Numbered from the stretch's first letter, positions 25,219 through 34,190 are shown. The stretch is 64,000 nt of DNA from CBDBCU01 sp965243185 (GCA_965243185.1 OZ251531.1:1612001-1676000); one strand, 5' to 3'. Numbers and translations: made by a program. Notes: generated from the letters alone by a model not told the origin.

Positions 25219-26358
25219 ATGCAGCAGCGGCGAGTTACCAAGCCGGTTTATGTGGGCGGCGTTAAGGTCGGCGGCGGCGCCGATATTACCGTCCAGTCAA
25301 TGACCAAAACCGATACCCGGGATGTCAAAGCCACCGTCCGCCAAATCCACCAACTGGAGGAAGCCGGCTGCGACCTCATCCGCTCCGCCGTCCCGGACTT
25401 GGAAGCGGCCCGGGCCATGGCGGAAATCAAACGGCAGATCAAGATCCCCCTCATTGCCGACATCCATTTTCACTACCAGTTGGCTCTGGAGTGCGCCCGG
25501 GGCGGCGTGGACTGCCTGCGCCTGAACCCCGGCAACCTGCGGAACGCGGAACAGGTCAAGGAAGTAGTAGCGGCCGCCCAAGCCCGCAGCATTCCCATCC
25601 GCATCGGCGTCAACTTCGGCAGCCTGCCGCCGGTGGGCGGCATCGGCCGCACCCGGGGCTTTTCCCGCCATCTCGACCTCGTCAACCGCCTGCCCAAAGC
25701 CGGCGAAGCCCAAACCGGCGAATACAGCATCGTGGACCACATGGTCGCCACCGCCCTGTGGGAAATCAGCCTGTTGGAGCAGCAGGATTTTGACCAAATC
25801 AAAATTTCCCTCAAGGCCTTTGATGTGCCAACCACCGTGGCAGCCTACCGCCGCCTGGCGTCAATGGTGCCTTACCCCCTGCACTTGGGCATTACCGAAG
25901 CCGGTACGGTGCAAGCCGGCTCCATCCGCTCCGCCGTCGGCTTGGGCGTCCTCCTCTACGAAGGCATCGGCGACACCATCCGGGTATCCCTCAGCGGCGA
26001 CTCCGTGGACGAAGTAACCGCCGGCTACGAAATTCTCAAATCCCTGAACCTGCGGAACAAGGGGGCAACCCTGGTGGCTTGCCCCAGCTGCGGCCGGGCC
26101 GATGTGGATGTAGTCAAGTTGGCTAATGAAGTTGACGCGTTGCTGAAACGGCAGGATAAAAATGTCAAAGTGGCGGTAATGGGCTGCGAAGTCAACGGGC
26201 CGGGTGAGGCTAAAGACGCCGATGTCGGCATCGCCGCCGGAGCCGGCCGGGCCGTAATTTTCCGCAAAGGCCAAAAGGTGCGGGTCGTCCCGGAAGCCGA
26301 TATGCTGACCGCCCTGATGGAGGAAGTAGAAAACACGCCGGCCGCCGCCGGGGATTAG
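25219..26358 (+). CDS. ispG: 4-hydroxy-3-methylbut-2-enyl diphosphate synthase
   Basis: A 379-aa enzyme of the MEP pathway that reductively opens methylerythritol cyclodiphosphate. The N-terminal TIM barrel has VQSMTKTDTRDVKATVRQI, IADIHFHYQLA, RLNPGNL and RIGVNFGSL. The C-terminal 4Fe-4S domain has ACPSCGRADVDV and GCEVNGPGEAKDADVGIA, so all three cluster cysteines are present. Length fits the bacterial type without the insert domain. It starts the core-gene segment and is followed by a toxin-antitoxin pair and proS. Confidence 0.97.
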   Translation: MQQRRVTKPVYVGGVKVGGGADITVQSMTKTDTRDVKATVRQIHQLEEAGCDLIRSAVPDLEAARAMAEIKRQIKIPLIADIHFHYQLALECARGGVDCLRLNPGNLRNAEQVKEVVAAAQARSIPIRIGVNFGSLPPVGGIGRTRGFSRHLDLVNRLPKAGEAQTGEYSIVDHMVATALWEISLLEQQDFDQIKISLKAFDVPTTVAAYRRLASMVPYPLHLGITEAGTVQAGSIRSAVGLGVLLYEGIGDTIRVSLSGDSVDEVTAGYEILKSLNLRNKGATLVACPSCGRADVDVVKLANEVDALLKRQDKNVKVAVMGCEVNGPGEAKDADVGIAAGAGRAVIFRKGQKVRVVPEADMLTALMEEVENTPAAAGD

Positions 26359-26370
26359 TCGGGGAAAGGG

Positions 26371-26379
26371 TGCTATAAT
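26371..26379 (+). promoter_or_regulatory. Extended -10 promoter of the toxin-antitoxin pair
   Basis: TGCTATAAT, a perfect extended -10, 31 bases before the antitoxin ATG, which has its own GGAGGTGAA site. Confidence 0.6.
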
Positions 26380-26409
26380 CCAAGGCAGCAATCTCCCGGA
26401 GGTGAACCG

Positions 26410-26784
26410 ATGCCCAGCATCACCGTGCGGAATCTTGACCCGGCATTGAAAGAACGGCTGCAGGAGCAGGCGGCCCGGCACGGCTGCTCGCCGGAGCAGG
26501 AAGCCCGGAACATTCTGGAAGCCGCCTTGCCGGAGCCGTTGCCCCCGCCCCCGAAAAACCTGTACCAAGCCATCCGGGATTTGGTCGAGCCGCACGGCGG
26601 CTTTGAGCTGGAGTTGCCGGCTCGGGACGAGCCGGCTAATCAGCCGGACGAGTTCGAGCATAGCCCGACTGATCCGCCGGACGAAGGGCTTGGCACGGCC
26701 ATTCACAACTTGTTTAAGCCCTTGGGCGGCGTTGAGCTGGAGTTGCCGCCGCGGGAGCAACTGCGGCTTGACCGCCATCCGTAG
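26410..26784 (+). CDS. FitA-like ribbon-helix-helix antitoxin with duplicated tail
   Basis: A 124-aa protein. Residues 1-45 (ITVRNLDPALKERLQEQAAR, then SPEQEARNILEAAL) are a typical FitA/VapB ribbon-helix-helix domain that binds the operon promoter. The C-terminal toxin-binding peptide appears twice: AIRDLVEPHGGFELELPARD and AIHNLFKPLGGVELELPPRE. Ordinary FitA proteins are about 80 aa with one such peptide. The toxin gene starts two bases after the stop codon. The duplication may let one antitoxin hold two toxin molecules (inference). Confidence 0.85.
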   Translation: MPSITVRNLDPALKERLQEQAARHGCSPEQEARNILEAALPEPLPPPPKNLYQAIRDLVEPHGGFELELPARDEPANQPDEFEHSPTDPPDEGLGTAIHNLFKPLGGVELELPPREQLRLDRHP

Positions 26785-26785
26785 T

Positions 26786-27217
26786 ATGATTGTCTTGGAC
26801 ACTAACGTGCTCTCTGAGCTTACCAAGGCTCGCCCGAATCCAGAAGTAATCGCTTGGTGGGACAGTCAGAACCCCGGCGATTTGTTCGTAACCGCAATAA
26901 CCTTGGCCGAGTTATGCTATGGGGTGGCAATAATGTCGGACGGGCAAAGGCGCGACCAGGTATCCCAAGGCAATGAAACTTTGCTCAATACCTACTTCGC
27001 CGGCCGCATCCTGCCTTTCGACGGCGCCGCCGCCCGGGAATATGCCGCCATACTGGCCGAGCGCCGGGCCAACGCGCTCCCGGTTGACCGCCACGATTGT
27101 ATGATTGCCGCCATCGCCCGCCAGCACCGCGCGGCCGTAGCCACCCGCAACACCCGGGATTTTGCCGACTGCGGCATCCCGCTAATCAATCCTTGGCAAA
27201 CCGGAGGCACTGTTTAA
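26786..27217 (+). CDS. PIN-domain toxin (VapC/FitB type)
   Basis: A 143-aa predicted Mg-dependent RNase. Acidic residues of the PIN active site are in IVLDTNVLSEL, TLAELCYGV, PVDRHDCMIAA and the ATRNTRDFADC end. The ATG at 26786 follows the antitoxin stop with one base between; a longer frame overlapping the antitoxin gene is rejected. The pair is a complete type II toxin-antitoxin module. proS starts four bases after its stop, so read-through from the module into proS is likely. Confidence 0.92.
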   Translation: MIVLDTNVLSELTKARPNPEVIAWWDSQNPGDLFVTAITLAELCYGVAIMSDGQRRDQVSQGNETLLNTYFAGRILPFDGAAAREYAAILAERRANALPVDRHDCMIAAIARQHRAAVATRNTRDFADCGIPLINPWQTGGTV

Positions 27218-27220
27218 CCC

Positions 27221-28921
27221 ATGCGTATGACCCGACTGGTTACTCGCACCCTGCGCGCCGACCCGCCGGAGGCGGAAACCGCCAGCCACCGCCTGCTGCT
27301 CAAAGCCGGCCTTATCTATCAGGTCGCCGCCGGCGTTTATGCCTACCTGCCCCTGGCTTGGCGCGCCCTCCGCAAAATTGAAAACATCATCCGCGAGGAA
27401 ATGGACGCCGCCGGCAGCCAGGAACTGCTGATGCCGGCCCTCCAGCCCATGGAACTTTGGGAACAAACCGGCCGCCGCGCCGCCATGGGCGATGTCCTCT
27501 TTTCCCTGCAAGACCGCCGCGGCCGGCCCATGGCCTTGGCCCCCACCCACGAGGAAGTCATCACCAGCATCGTCCGGGCCAATGTGCAAAGCTACCGGGA
27601 CTTGCCGGTCATCCTCTATCAGATCCAGACCAAATTTCGCGACGAACCCCGTCCCCGGGCCGGCTTGGTGCGGGTGCGGGAATTCGCTATGAAAGACGCC
27701 TACAGCTTTAACGCCGACGAGGAAAGCCTCGACGCCAGCTATCAGGCCATGGCCCAGGCTTACCGCAACATTTACCGCCGGTGCCGCCTGCCGGTGCTGA
27801 TGGCCGAAGCCGACAGCGGCGCCATCGGCGGCAAGGACTCCCACGAATTCCTCCTGCCTACCCCCACCGGCGAGGATACGGTCATCACCTGCCCGGCTTG
27901 CGGCTACACCGCCAACGCCGAAAAAGCCGTCGGCGTCTATCCCCCCGTTGCAACGGAAACGCCGCAGCCCTTGACCGAAGTCAGCACCCCCGGCGTCAAA
28001 ACCATCGCCGAACTGGCCGCCTTTCTCGCTGTCCCGGAGTCCAAAACCCTGAAAGCCGTCTTTTACGCCGCCGATAACGAAGTGGTCTTTGTGGTCCTGC
28101 GCGGCGATTTGGAAGTCAACGAAGTCAAGCTGAAAAACGCCCTGCACTGCTCGGAATTGCGCTTGGCAACTGACTCCGAAGTGCGCGCCGCCGGCTTGGT
28201 CGCCGGCTCCGCCTCCCCCATCGGCATTACCAACCTGCAACGGATTGCCGACCCGTCCATCACCGGGGGCAATAATTTTGTCGTCGGCGCCAACCGCCCC
28301 GATACCCACTACCGCAACGCCAACTATCCCCGCGATTTTCCGGTTGACCTGCTGACCGACATCGCCCTGGCCCAACCCGGCCAGCTTTGCCCCCAGTGCG
28401 GCGGAACTTTAGAGTCTACCCGGGGCGTCGAAGTCGGCCACATTTTCAAGCTGGGGACTTTCTACAGCGAAACCCTCGGCGCGTTGTATCTCGACAACGC
28501 CGGACAGCAGCAACCCATAATTATGGGCTGCTACGGCATCGGCGTCGGGCGGCTGCTGGCGGCCGCCATCGAGCAGAACCACGATGATAAAGGCATCATC
28601 TTTCCCACCGCCATCGCCCCCTATCAAGCCCATCTGGTCGGATTGAACCTGACCGACCCGGCCGTAGCCGCCGCCGCCGACACCCTCTATCAGCAACTAT
28701 GGGACGCCGGCATTGAAACCCTGTACGATGACCGCCCCGACGCCGCGGCCGGGGTAAAGCTGAACGACGCCGACTTGCTCGGTTTGCCCTTGCGCCTGGT
28801 CGTCAGCCCCCGCAACCTGCGGAACAATGCCGTGGAACTGAAAGGGCGCACCGAAACGGCGGCGGATCTGGTCGAACTGGCCAACCTCCTGCCCGCGGCC
28901 CGGGAAAAGTTGGGGGCGTAA
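27221..28921 (+). CDS. proS: Prolyl-tRNA synthetase
   Basis: A 566-aa class II synthetase of the bacterial type. It has motif 2 region FRDEPRPRAGLVRVREFAMK, the INS editing domain between about residues 230 and 390 (YFAADNEVVF-like KAVFYAADNEVVFVVLRGDL), motif 3 MGCYGIGVGRLLAAAIEQNH, and the C-terminal anticodon domain with AGVKLNDADLLGLPLRLVV. It charges tRNA-Pro and clears Ala-tRNA-Pro. It lies just after a toxin-antitoxin pair and overlaps nothing; the next gene starts at the base after its stop. Confidence 0.97.
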   Translation: MRMTRLVTRTLRADPPEAETASHRLLLKAGLIYQVAAGVYAYLPLAWRALRKIENIIREEMDAAGSQELLMPALQPMELWEQTGRRAAMGDVLFSLQDRRGRPMALAPTHEEVITSIVRANVQSYRDLPVILYQIQTKFRDEPRPRAGLVRVREFAMKDAYSFNADEESLDASYQAMAQAYRNIYRRCRLPVLMAEADSGAIGGKDSHEFLLPTPTGEDTVITCPACGYTANAEKAVGVYPPVATETPQPLTEVSTPGVKTIAELAAFLAVPESKTLKAVFYAADNEVVFVVLRGDLEVNEVKLKNALHCSELRLATDSEVRAAGLVAGSASPIGITNLQRIADPSITGGNNFVVGANRPDTHYRNANYPRDFPVDLLTDIALAQPGQLCPQCGGTLESTRGVEVGHIFKLGTFYSETLGALYLDNAGQQQPIIMGCYGIGVGRLLAAAIEQNHDDKGIIFPTAIAPYQAHLVGLNLTDPAVAAAADTLYQQLWDAGIETLYDDRPDAAAGVKLNDADLLGLPLRLVVSPRNLRNNAVELKGRTETAADLVELANLLPAAREKLGA

Positions 28922-29515
28922 ATGGACGACGGCAATTCTCCCAATCTGCGCCCCCTAACCTTTTGGGAGCGGCAAGGCGCTTGGGTCGTGTCCCTGCTGC
29001 CTTGCGCCTTCATCCTTATGGGCCTGCGCATTGTCACCTACCTCGTAACCTGGCCGGACCAGAATATGTTCACCTATGTGATTGGGCTGGGCCCTTCCAC
29101 CGTGGATATAACCCTGCCCTTTTGGGGCCTCGAAATCTCCATGACCACCCTCCAAGTCATCCTCTCCCGGGTCTTTTTCCTGGCCTCCTACTATATCTGG
29201 GGCCGTACCCTCGGCCACTTGGCGGTTGGCGCCTACGTCGTTGACCGCAAAACGATGCGGCGGATTGGCCCCGGCCGCAAGTTAATTCGGGGGCTGTTCC
29301 AAATGGCGATTTCCCCCATTTATGTCTTGGTGGATATGCTGTCGGTAGGGCTGGTTCTGGTCGACCATGAACAGCGCCGCTCCCTCAACGACTGGGTCGC
29401 CGGCACCCTGGTCGTTACCGGCGATGTGCCGCCGGAACCGGAACCCTACGCCTGGCGCAGTTGGGTCGCGGCCATGAGCAACGCCCTCCGCCCCTTGTCC
29501 CCCCAGCCCCGGTAA
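28922..29515 (+). CDS. RDD family membrane protein
   Basis: A 197-aa protein starting directly after the proS stop. At least three hydrophobic helices are present (about 20-40, 65-85, 118-145). The RDD-type pattern includes GRTLGHLAVGAYVVDRKTMR, RKLIRGLFQM and RSLNDWVAGTLVV. RDD proteins are inner-membrane proteins of poorly known role, sometimes linked to transport. The tight junction suggests co-translation with proS. Confidence 0.85.
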   Translation: MDDGNSPNLRPLTFWERQGAWVVSLLPCAFILMGLRIVTYLVTWPDQNMFTYVIGLGPSTVDITLPFWGLEISMTTLQVILSRVFFLASYYIWGRTLGHLAVGAYVVDRKTMRRIGPGRKLIRGLFQMAISPIYVLVDMLSVGLVLVDHEQRRSLNDWVAGTLVVTGDVPPEPEPYAWRSWVAAMSNALRPLSPQPR

Positions 29516-29517
29516 CC

Positions 29518-30009
29518 CTATTTGCGCGCTTCCAGTACCGAACTGAGGTACAGCAGGTTAGCCTTCAATTCCGGCGCAATCTCCCCTTGACGGGAGGATG
29601 ATAGCAGCAGCAGCAAGCGCAGTTGGGCCGCCAGGTCCGCCGCCAACTTTTGCTTCGCTTCCCCCTCCGTATCCGCCGCCACTGGCACCCGCAAACCCTG
29701 CAAAGGCAGCCGGGTACGCGCCTCCCCGGCCCAATACTGGTCTAGGCTGTCGATGATGATGATGGGAATGTCTTTGGTAATGACAAAGGGCGCGTCCGGC
29801 GGCGAATCCTCCGGCCGCAGCGCATCCACCTTAACCTGCGTCACATCGCTGTGGTTAATGTGAAAGACGGCGGCATTAGGCTGGCTGGCCCCAACCAGCC
29901 GCCAATCCCAACCCGCCGGAACGGCGGCATCCTGCCCCGGCTCCACCTCCACCGGGCAAGCGTCATCCTCAGCCAGCAGGCGGTCGCCCGTTTCCAAACT
30001 GTCAGCCAT
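29518..30009 (-). CDS. Unknown protein, last gene of the retropepsin-like operon
   Basis: A 163-aa protein with its ATG at 30009 after GGGAGAGGATT. It is acidic at the N-terminus (ETGDRLLAEDDACPVEVEPG), has a beta-rich middle with FVITKDIPIIIIDSLDQYW, and ends in a helix with LRLLLLLSSSRQGEIAPELK. No membrane segment or known family was recognised. It sits 31 bases downstream of two retropepsin-like genes and is probably co-transcribed, so a functional link is possible. Confidence 0.65.
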   Translation of the reverse strand: MADSLETGDRLLAEDDACPVEVEPGQDAAVPAGWDWRLVGASQPNAAVFHINHSDVTQVKVDALRPEDSPPDAPFVITKDIPIIIIDSLDQYWAGEARTRLPLQGLRVPVAADTEGEAKQKLAADLAAQLRLLLLLSSSRQGEIAPELKANLLYLSSVLEARK

Positions 30010-30040
30010 AATCCTCTCCCGTTGGCGGCGGCTTCCCACC

Positions 30041-30487
30041 CTACAAAGTCAGCTCCCCGGGAATCAGCCGCCCGTTTTTAGCGTCAGCAGCCAAGGCAAA
30101 GGCTTCCAAAGTCATCGCCCCCAGCAATACCTTAACGCCTTCGTCGCCAAAGATGATATCCACCGGCCGGATGCGGCCATCCAGCCCCATCTCCACCCAA
30201 CCCAGAGCATACCGCCGGCGGGAACCGTCGGCCAGAGTAAAAGTTTCCGTTGCAAAGGGTTCCAGCCCCAACTCCTCCAGGATCGACGCCGGCACCATCG
30301 TATAAGACGCCCCGGTATCCACCAGCCCGTTCAGGGTACGGGAGCGGCTCCGGTCCGGACTCAGCAGGGTAAAATCAGCGTAGAAAGTTCCCACGGGCCC
30401 TCCAACAGTAGTTCCCGGCAAAACCGGGTTTTGCGCCCCCGCCGGTTCCGTAGCGGCGACAACGCCCGGTTGCTTAACAGTGGTCAT
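30041..30487 (-). CDS. Retropepsin-like aspartic protease domain protein
   Basis: A 148-aa protein. The ATG at 30487 lies nine bases after AAGGAG; an ATG at 30496 would leave no spacing. The motif LNGLVDTGASYTMVPASIL holds the D-T-G catalytic triad and the following flap region of clan AA proteases. LADGSRRRYALGWVEMGLDG and VLLGAMTLEAFALAAD match the later strands. The length of one lobe suggests activity as a dimer. The next gene is a close paralogue with the same first about 60 residues. Predicted soluble; target unknown. Confidence 0.8.
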   Translation of the reverse strand: MTTVKQPGVVAATEPAGAQNPVLPGTTVGGPVGTFYADFTLLSPDRSRSRTLNGLVDTGASYTMVPASILEELGLEPFATETFTLADGSRRRYALGWVEMGLDGRIRPVDIIFGDEGVKVLLGAMTLEAFALAADAKNGRLIPGELTL

Positions 30488-30522
30488 CAGTTGCATCTCC
30501 TTGCCGTCGCTGGCTTCCCCCC

Positions 30523-30969
30523 TTACAAAGTCAGTTCCCCGGGAATCAGCCGCCCGTTTTTAGCGTCAGCCGCCAAGCCGTAAGCCTCCAATGCCGTTGC
30601 GCCCAGCAGTACCTTGACGCCCTCGTCGCCAAAGACGACATAGACAAACCCGGGACGGCCTTCCAGTTCCATCTCCACCCAACCCAAGGAGAACCGCCGG
30701 CGGGAACCATCGGCTAAACTGAAAGTCCGGGTGTCAAACCGCTCTATCCCCAACTCCTCCAGAATCGACGCCGGCGCCATCGTATAAGACGCCCCGGTAT
30801 CCACCAACCCGTTCAAGGCACGGGAGCGGCTCCGGTCCGGACTCAGCAAGGTAAAATCGGCATAGAAAGTTCCCACCGGCCCTCCAACAGTAGTTCCCGG
30901 CAAAACGGGGTTTTGCGCCCCCGCCGGTTCCGTAGCGGCGACAACGCCCGGTTGCTTAACGGTGGTCAT
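30523..30969 (-). CDS. Retropepsin-like aspartic protease domain protein, paralogue
   Basis: A 148-aa protein with its ATG at 30969 after GGAGGAGGACGCCC. It keeps LNGLVDTGASYTMAPASIL and differs from its neighbour mainly around the substrate-contacting strands (GIERFDTRTFSLADG; MELEGRPGFVYVVFGDE). The identical ends (LAADAKNGRLIPGELTL) point to recent tandem duplication. Two such chains could form a heterodimer (inference). Confidence 0.8.
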   Translation of the reverse strand: MTTVKQPGVVAATEPAGAQNPVLPGTTVGGPVGTFYADFTLLSPDRSRSRALNGLVDTGASYTMAPASILEELGIERFDTRTFSLADGSRRRFSLGWVEMELEGRPGFVYVVFGDEGVKVLLGATALEAYGLAADAKNGRLIPGELTL

Positions 30970-30995
30970 TGGGCGTCCTCCTCCTTCCGCGGCGG

Positions 30996-31355
30996 CTACC
31001 GCTGCTCCGGCTCCAATTCCCAAGCGGCATACACCTGTTCCGGCAGCGTGATCGGCCCCACCGCCTCCTCATACTCCCGCACGTGCTTGCTGGCCAGCAG
31101 GGCAAAGGCTTTCAGCATCTGCGGACTAACCTTGATCCGCGCCCGCAGGATGGGCTCCCGCTCCTCCATCTGCTCCCCGAAAAACAGCACCGCCGAATAA
31201 AGGCTGCTGTAAATGTGCATCGAGTCGCAGTAAAAAGTGATCGGTTCGTTGGACAGTTCACCGCCGCCGGCCCGGGTGTCGCCGGGATTGCTGTAGCTCT
31301 CCTCCTGCGGCGGCTGATCCTCCGGTGGCACATAAGGTCGCTGAATAATGGGCAT
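30996..31355 (-). CDS. DUF3467-like protein
   Basis: A 119-aa protein with its ATG at 31355 after GGGGAGGAAATT. The core ITFYCDSMHIYSSLYSAVLF, then ARIKVSPQMLKAFALLASKH and VREYEEAVGPITLPE, follows the DUF3467 pattern (beta strands, then MSPQ-x-x-KA helix and YE...GPI). It is the first gene of a four-gene operon with two retropepsin-like genes. Function unknown; the family is often near phage or stress genes. Confidence 0.7.
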   Translation of the reverse strand: MPIIQRPYVPPEDQPPQEESYSNPGDTRAGGGELSNEPITFYCDSMHIYSSLYSAVLFFGEQMEEREPILRARIKVSPQMLKAFALLASKHVREYEEAVGPITLPEQVYAAWELEPEQR

Positions 31356-31397
31356 AATTTCCTCCCCCGCCGCCGTGGACTGATTGGCGGCCCGGTT

Positions 31398-31403
31398 ATT
31401 ATA
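31398..31403 (-). promoter_or_regulatory. -10 box of the DUF3467/retropepsin operon
   Basis: GGTGTATAAT on the minus strand, 43 bases upstream of the ATG at 31355; no strong -35. Confidence 0.5.
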
Positions 31404-31514
31404 CACCATCCCTCCCCTATTGCCCGGTACCACCCCGGGCCGGCATACAACCCCGGCCCCGCCCGCACGCCAAAACCTTGCCACCGCCCGCAATCCCCTA
31501 CCCCATCCCCATCC

Positions 31515-32654
31515 CTATTCCCCATCCTCCGCCTTCCTCGCCGCCCGCCCCTTGCCCTCCATTATCGCCTCCGGACTCCAATCCCCCGGCAAATTCAGCG
31601 TCCGCATCGGGTAGTTAATCACAATCCCCTCCTCCCGAAACCGCCGGTGCAGCCGCTGCACCAACGCCGACCGCAAATCAAAACTGGCAATCCGGTCTTT
31701 AGCCTGCACAAACAGGTAAAAACTCACATTAGAATCGTCAAAATTCTCAAACCCGAAATACGCCCCATACTCCTTCACCGCCCGCTCATCCTTCTCCAGC
31801 AGCTCCCCCATCACCTCCTGGCACACCCCTTCCACCAGAAACAAATCGCTCTCGTAACTGACCCCGCAAGTCAGATACACATTAACCGCCGGTATCGGCC
31901 CCTGGTAGTTGGTAATGATCGTCTCCGCAAACCGGGAATTGGGAATCACCACCAGATTATTCGTCCAGGTACGCAGCCGGGTACTCCGCCAGCTCACATC
32001 CTGCACATACCCCGCAATCCCGTTGTCCAGCTCAATATAATCCCCCGGATTAACCACCCCCTCCGTCATCACATAAGTTCCCGCAAACAAGTTAGCCAGC
32101 GTCGGCTGCAACGCCAACGCCACCGCCAGCCCGCTCAATCCCAACCCGGCAATCAGCGGACTGATATTGATACTCAGCAAATCCAACGCCAGTAGCGCCC
32201 CCAATCCATAAGTCAGCGCCACCGCAATCCGCCGCAGCAGCGGAATCAGCCGGTCATCCAAACTGGTCGCCGTACTCGGCGAAATAACCTCGATATACCA
32301 CTGAAAAACATTCGACACCGCAAAGGAAACCCCGATAACCCCCAGCAGCACCGCCACCACCCCGGCCACCCGCTCCACCACATGAAGTTGCGTCGTCGTC
32401 AACTCAAACGGCAGGACAATCGCCAGATACGCCCCCAGCAGCAGGATGCCAAACGCCAGCGGCTTGCGAAACGCCCGCACCAGCCGCGTATCCAAATCCG
32501 TCGGCGTCCAACGGGTGAACCGCAAAATAATCGGATACAGCAGCTTGTCAAAAACCCCGGACAGCACAATCCCGCTCCCCAGAATAACCGCCGCCGTAGC
32601 CAACTGTCCCCAAATGCCGGTCAACCCCCCAGCCGCCAGCAAATCATCCATCAA
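31515..32654 (-). CDS. MscS-type mechanosensitive channel
   Basis: A 379-aa inner-membrane channel that would open on osmotic downshock. Five predicted helices occupy about residues 1-190. The pore-lining helix and following MscS core read AGLGLSGLAVALALQPTLAN, then LFAGTYVMTEG, VNPGDYIELDNGIAGYVQDV and SWRSTRLRTWTNNLVVIPNS, which are family signatures. The C-terminal part is the cytoplasmic cage. A minus-strand TATAAT at 32699-32704 lies upstream. Flanked by the retropepsin operon and recF. Confidence 0.93.
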   Translation of the reverse strand: MMDDLLAAGGLTGIWGQLATAAVILGSGIVLSGVFDKLLYPIILRFTRWTPTDLDTRLVRAFRKPLAFGILLLGAYLAIVLPFELTTTQLHVVERVAGVVAVLLGVIGVSFAVSNVFQWYIEVISPSTATSLDDRLIPLLRRIAVALTYGLGALLALDLLSINISPLIAGLGLSGLAVALALQPTLANLFAGTYVMTEGVVNPGDYIELDNGIAGYVQDVSWRSTRLRTWTNNLVVIPNSRFAETIITNYQGPIPAVNVYLTCGVSYESDLFLVEGVCQEVMGELLEKDERAVKEYGAYFGFENFDDSNVSFYLFVQAKDRIASFDLRSALVQRLHRRFREEGIVINYPMRTLNLPGDWSPEAIMEGKGRAARKAEDGE

Positions 32655-32698
32655 CTAATCCTGCTCCCCCATTAAATCGCCTTGCCCCATCCCGCGCC

Positions 32699-32704
32699 AT
32701 TATA
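32699..32704 (-). promoter_or_regulatory. -10 box of the mscS-type gene
   Basis: GCTATAATGG on the minus strand, 44 bases upstream of the start codon. Confidence 0.5.
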
Positions 32705-32716
32705 GCAAAACCCCCA

Positions 32717-33931
32717 TCACCCGCCCCTCGCCTCCACCCGCACCGTCCCATCCTCAACCCGCATATACACCGCCCTATCCCCGAAAAAAGCCCGCGCCGG
32801 CTCCAAATCCGTAGTAGTAATCAACGCCTGCCCATACCCCCCTATCTTGGTCAACGCCCGCCGCCGCCGCGCCGCATCCATCTCCGACAGCGCATCATCC
32901 AGCAGCACTATCGGCTCCTCCTCCCGCGCCAACGCCAAATACCCCGCCTCCGCCAACCGCAAAGTCAACGCCAAAGTCCGCGCCTCTCCCCGCGACGCAA
33001 AGTACCCCATATCCAACCCATCCACCAGCAGCGCAAAATCATCCCGATGCGGCCCCAACGCCGTGCTGCCCACCGCCCGCTCCTGCGCCCGCCGCGCCAT
33101 CAGCAGCTCCCGAAAATTGCCCTCCGTCGCCGCCGCATCCTCCCCCGGAACCACACTCGGCCGATACTCCAGCCGAAAATCCTGCCCCGGATTGCCCAAA
33201 TCCCCATGATGTTCCGCCCCCAATTCCGCCAGCAGCTTCAACGCCGCCCCCCGTTGCCCGGTCAGCCACGCCCCTTCCCGCACCAACTCCTCATCCCAAA
33301 ACTCCAACTCCCGCGCCTCCGCCCGCCCTTCCCGCAGCAGCCGCAGCAGCCGATTCCGCTGCCTGACCACCCGGTAGTAACGCTGCAACGCCTTCAAGTA
33401 AAGGGGATTGCCTTGAGAAATCAGAATGTCCAGATAACGCCGCCGCCCCGCCGGCGCGCCCTGTACCAGCTCAATATCCTCGGCGCTGAACAGCACCGCC
33501 CCCATCACCCCCACCAAATCCGCCGCCCGCCTCGCCGCCCGGTTGACCCGTATCTGCCGCCGCACCGAATAATCCAACCCGTCCCGTCCCGCCGTTCCCC
33601 TCCCCGTTGCGCCGCCGGCATCGCCGCCGCCCCGACCCGCCTGCTCCACCCGCTCATACCCCACATAAACCGACACCCGCTCCTCCCCCCGCTCCAGCAC
33701 ACCGCCCACCAACGCCGGCTCCCCCTCCCGCGCCGCCTGAAAATTCACCAACTCCCGCTCCTTTTCCGCCCGGAACGACCGCGCAATCGCCAGCAGATAC
33801 ACCGCCTCCAGCAAAGTAGTCTTGCCCGCCGCATTCCCCCCATACAGCACCACAACTCCCGGCGGCAGTTCCAGCTCCAGCCCCCGAAAGTTGCGAAAAT
33901 TAGTCAAAGTCAGCCGCGTGAGGGTTGCCAA
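32717..33931 (-). CDS. recF: DNA replication and repair protein RecF
   Basis: A 404-aa ABC/SMC-like ATPase that helps load RecA at gaps. Walker A is VVLYGGNAAGKTTLLEAVYL, the signature is near SRGEARTLALTLRLAEAGYL, and Walker B is PIVLLDDALSEMDAARRR. Length is slightly above the usual 360-370 aa because of a Gly-rich insert (RGGGDAGGATGRGTAG) near residue 95. It does not lie beside dnaA/dnaN, so this is not the classical origin cluster. Confidence 0.93.
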   Translation of the reverse strand: MATLTRLTLTNFRNFRGLELELPPGVVVLYGGNAAGKTTLLEAVYLLAIARSFRAEKERELVNFQAAREGEPALVGGVLERGEERVSVYVGYERVEQAGRGGGDAGGATGRGTAGRDGLDYSVRRQIRVNRAARRAADLVGVMGAVLFSAEDIELVQGAPAGRRRYLDILISQGNPLYLKALQRYYRVVRQRNRLLRLLREGRAEARELEFWDEELVREGAWLTGQRGAALKLLAELGAEHHGDLGNPGQDFRLEYRPSVVPGEDAAATEGNFRELLMARRAQERAVGSTALGPHRDDFALLVDGLDMGYFASRGEARTLALTLRLAEAGYLALAREEEPIVLLDDALSEMDAARRRRALTKIGGYGQALITTTDLEPARAFFGDRAVYMRVEDGTVRVEARGG

Positions 33932-34069
33932 ACCGGTTCAAACCCTCCTCTGACCCGTGCCGGGAACTTGCCAAGCCCGGTACTAGCTAGGGCGTGTTCA
34001 CCCTGATTATTGCCGCCCCAAATAACCGACTCCCCCACTATATCCTTCCGCGGCCCCGCCAAGGAATCC

Positions 34070-34119
34070 AAAAGTTTTGAGGGGGTGCGGGGGAACTTTT
34101 GCAAAAGTTCCCCCGCCGT
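34070..34119 (+). repeat. R50 dispersed repeat
   Basis: Full copy, loop GC. A second, partial copy (GGGAACTTTATGTGACAGTT to CCCCCACCGT) follows at 34128-34157. Confidence 0.8.
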
Positions 34120-34190
34120 AACCCTAAGGGAACTTTATGTGACAGTTCCCCCACCGTAACCCCAGCGGCAAATCGAAATGTCGAAAAAAC

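Noticed and set aside
32717..33931. recF as evidence for a replication origin
   Set aside because: No dnaA, dnaN, gyrB or DnaA-box cluster nearby.
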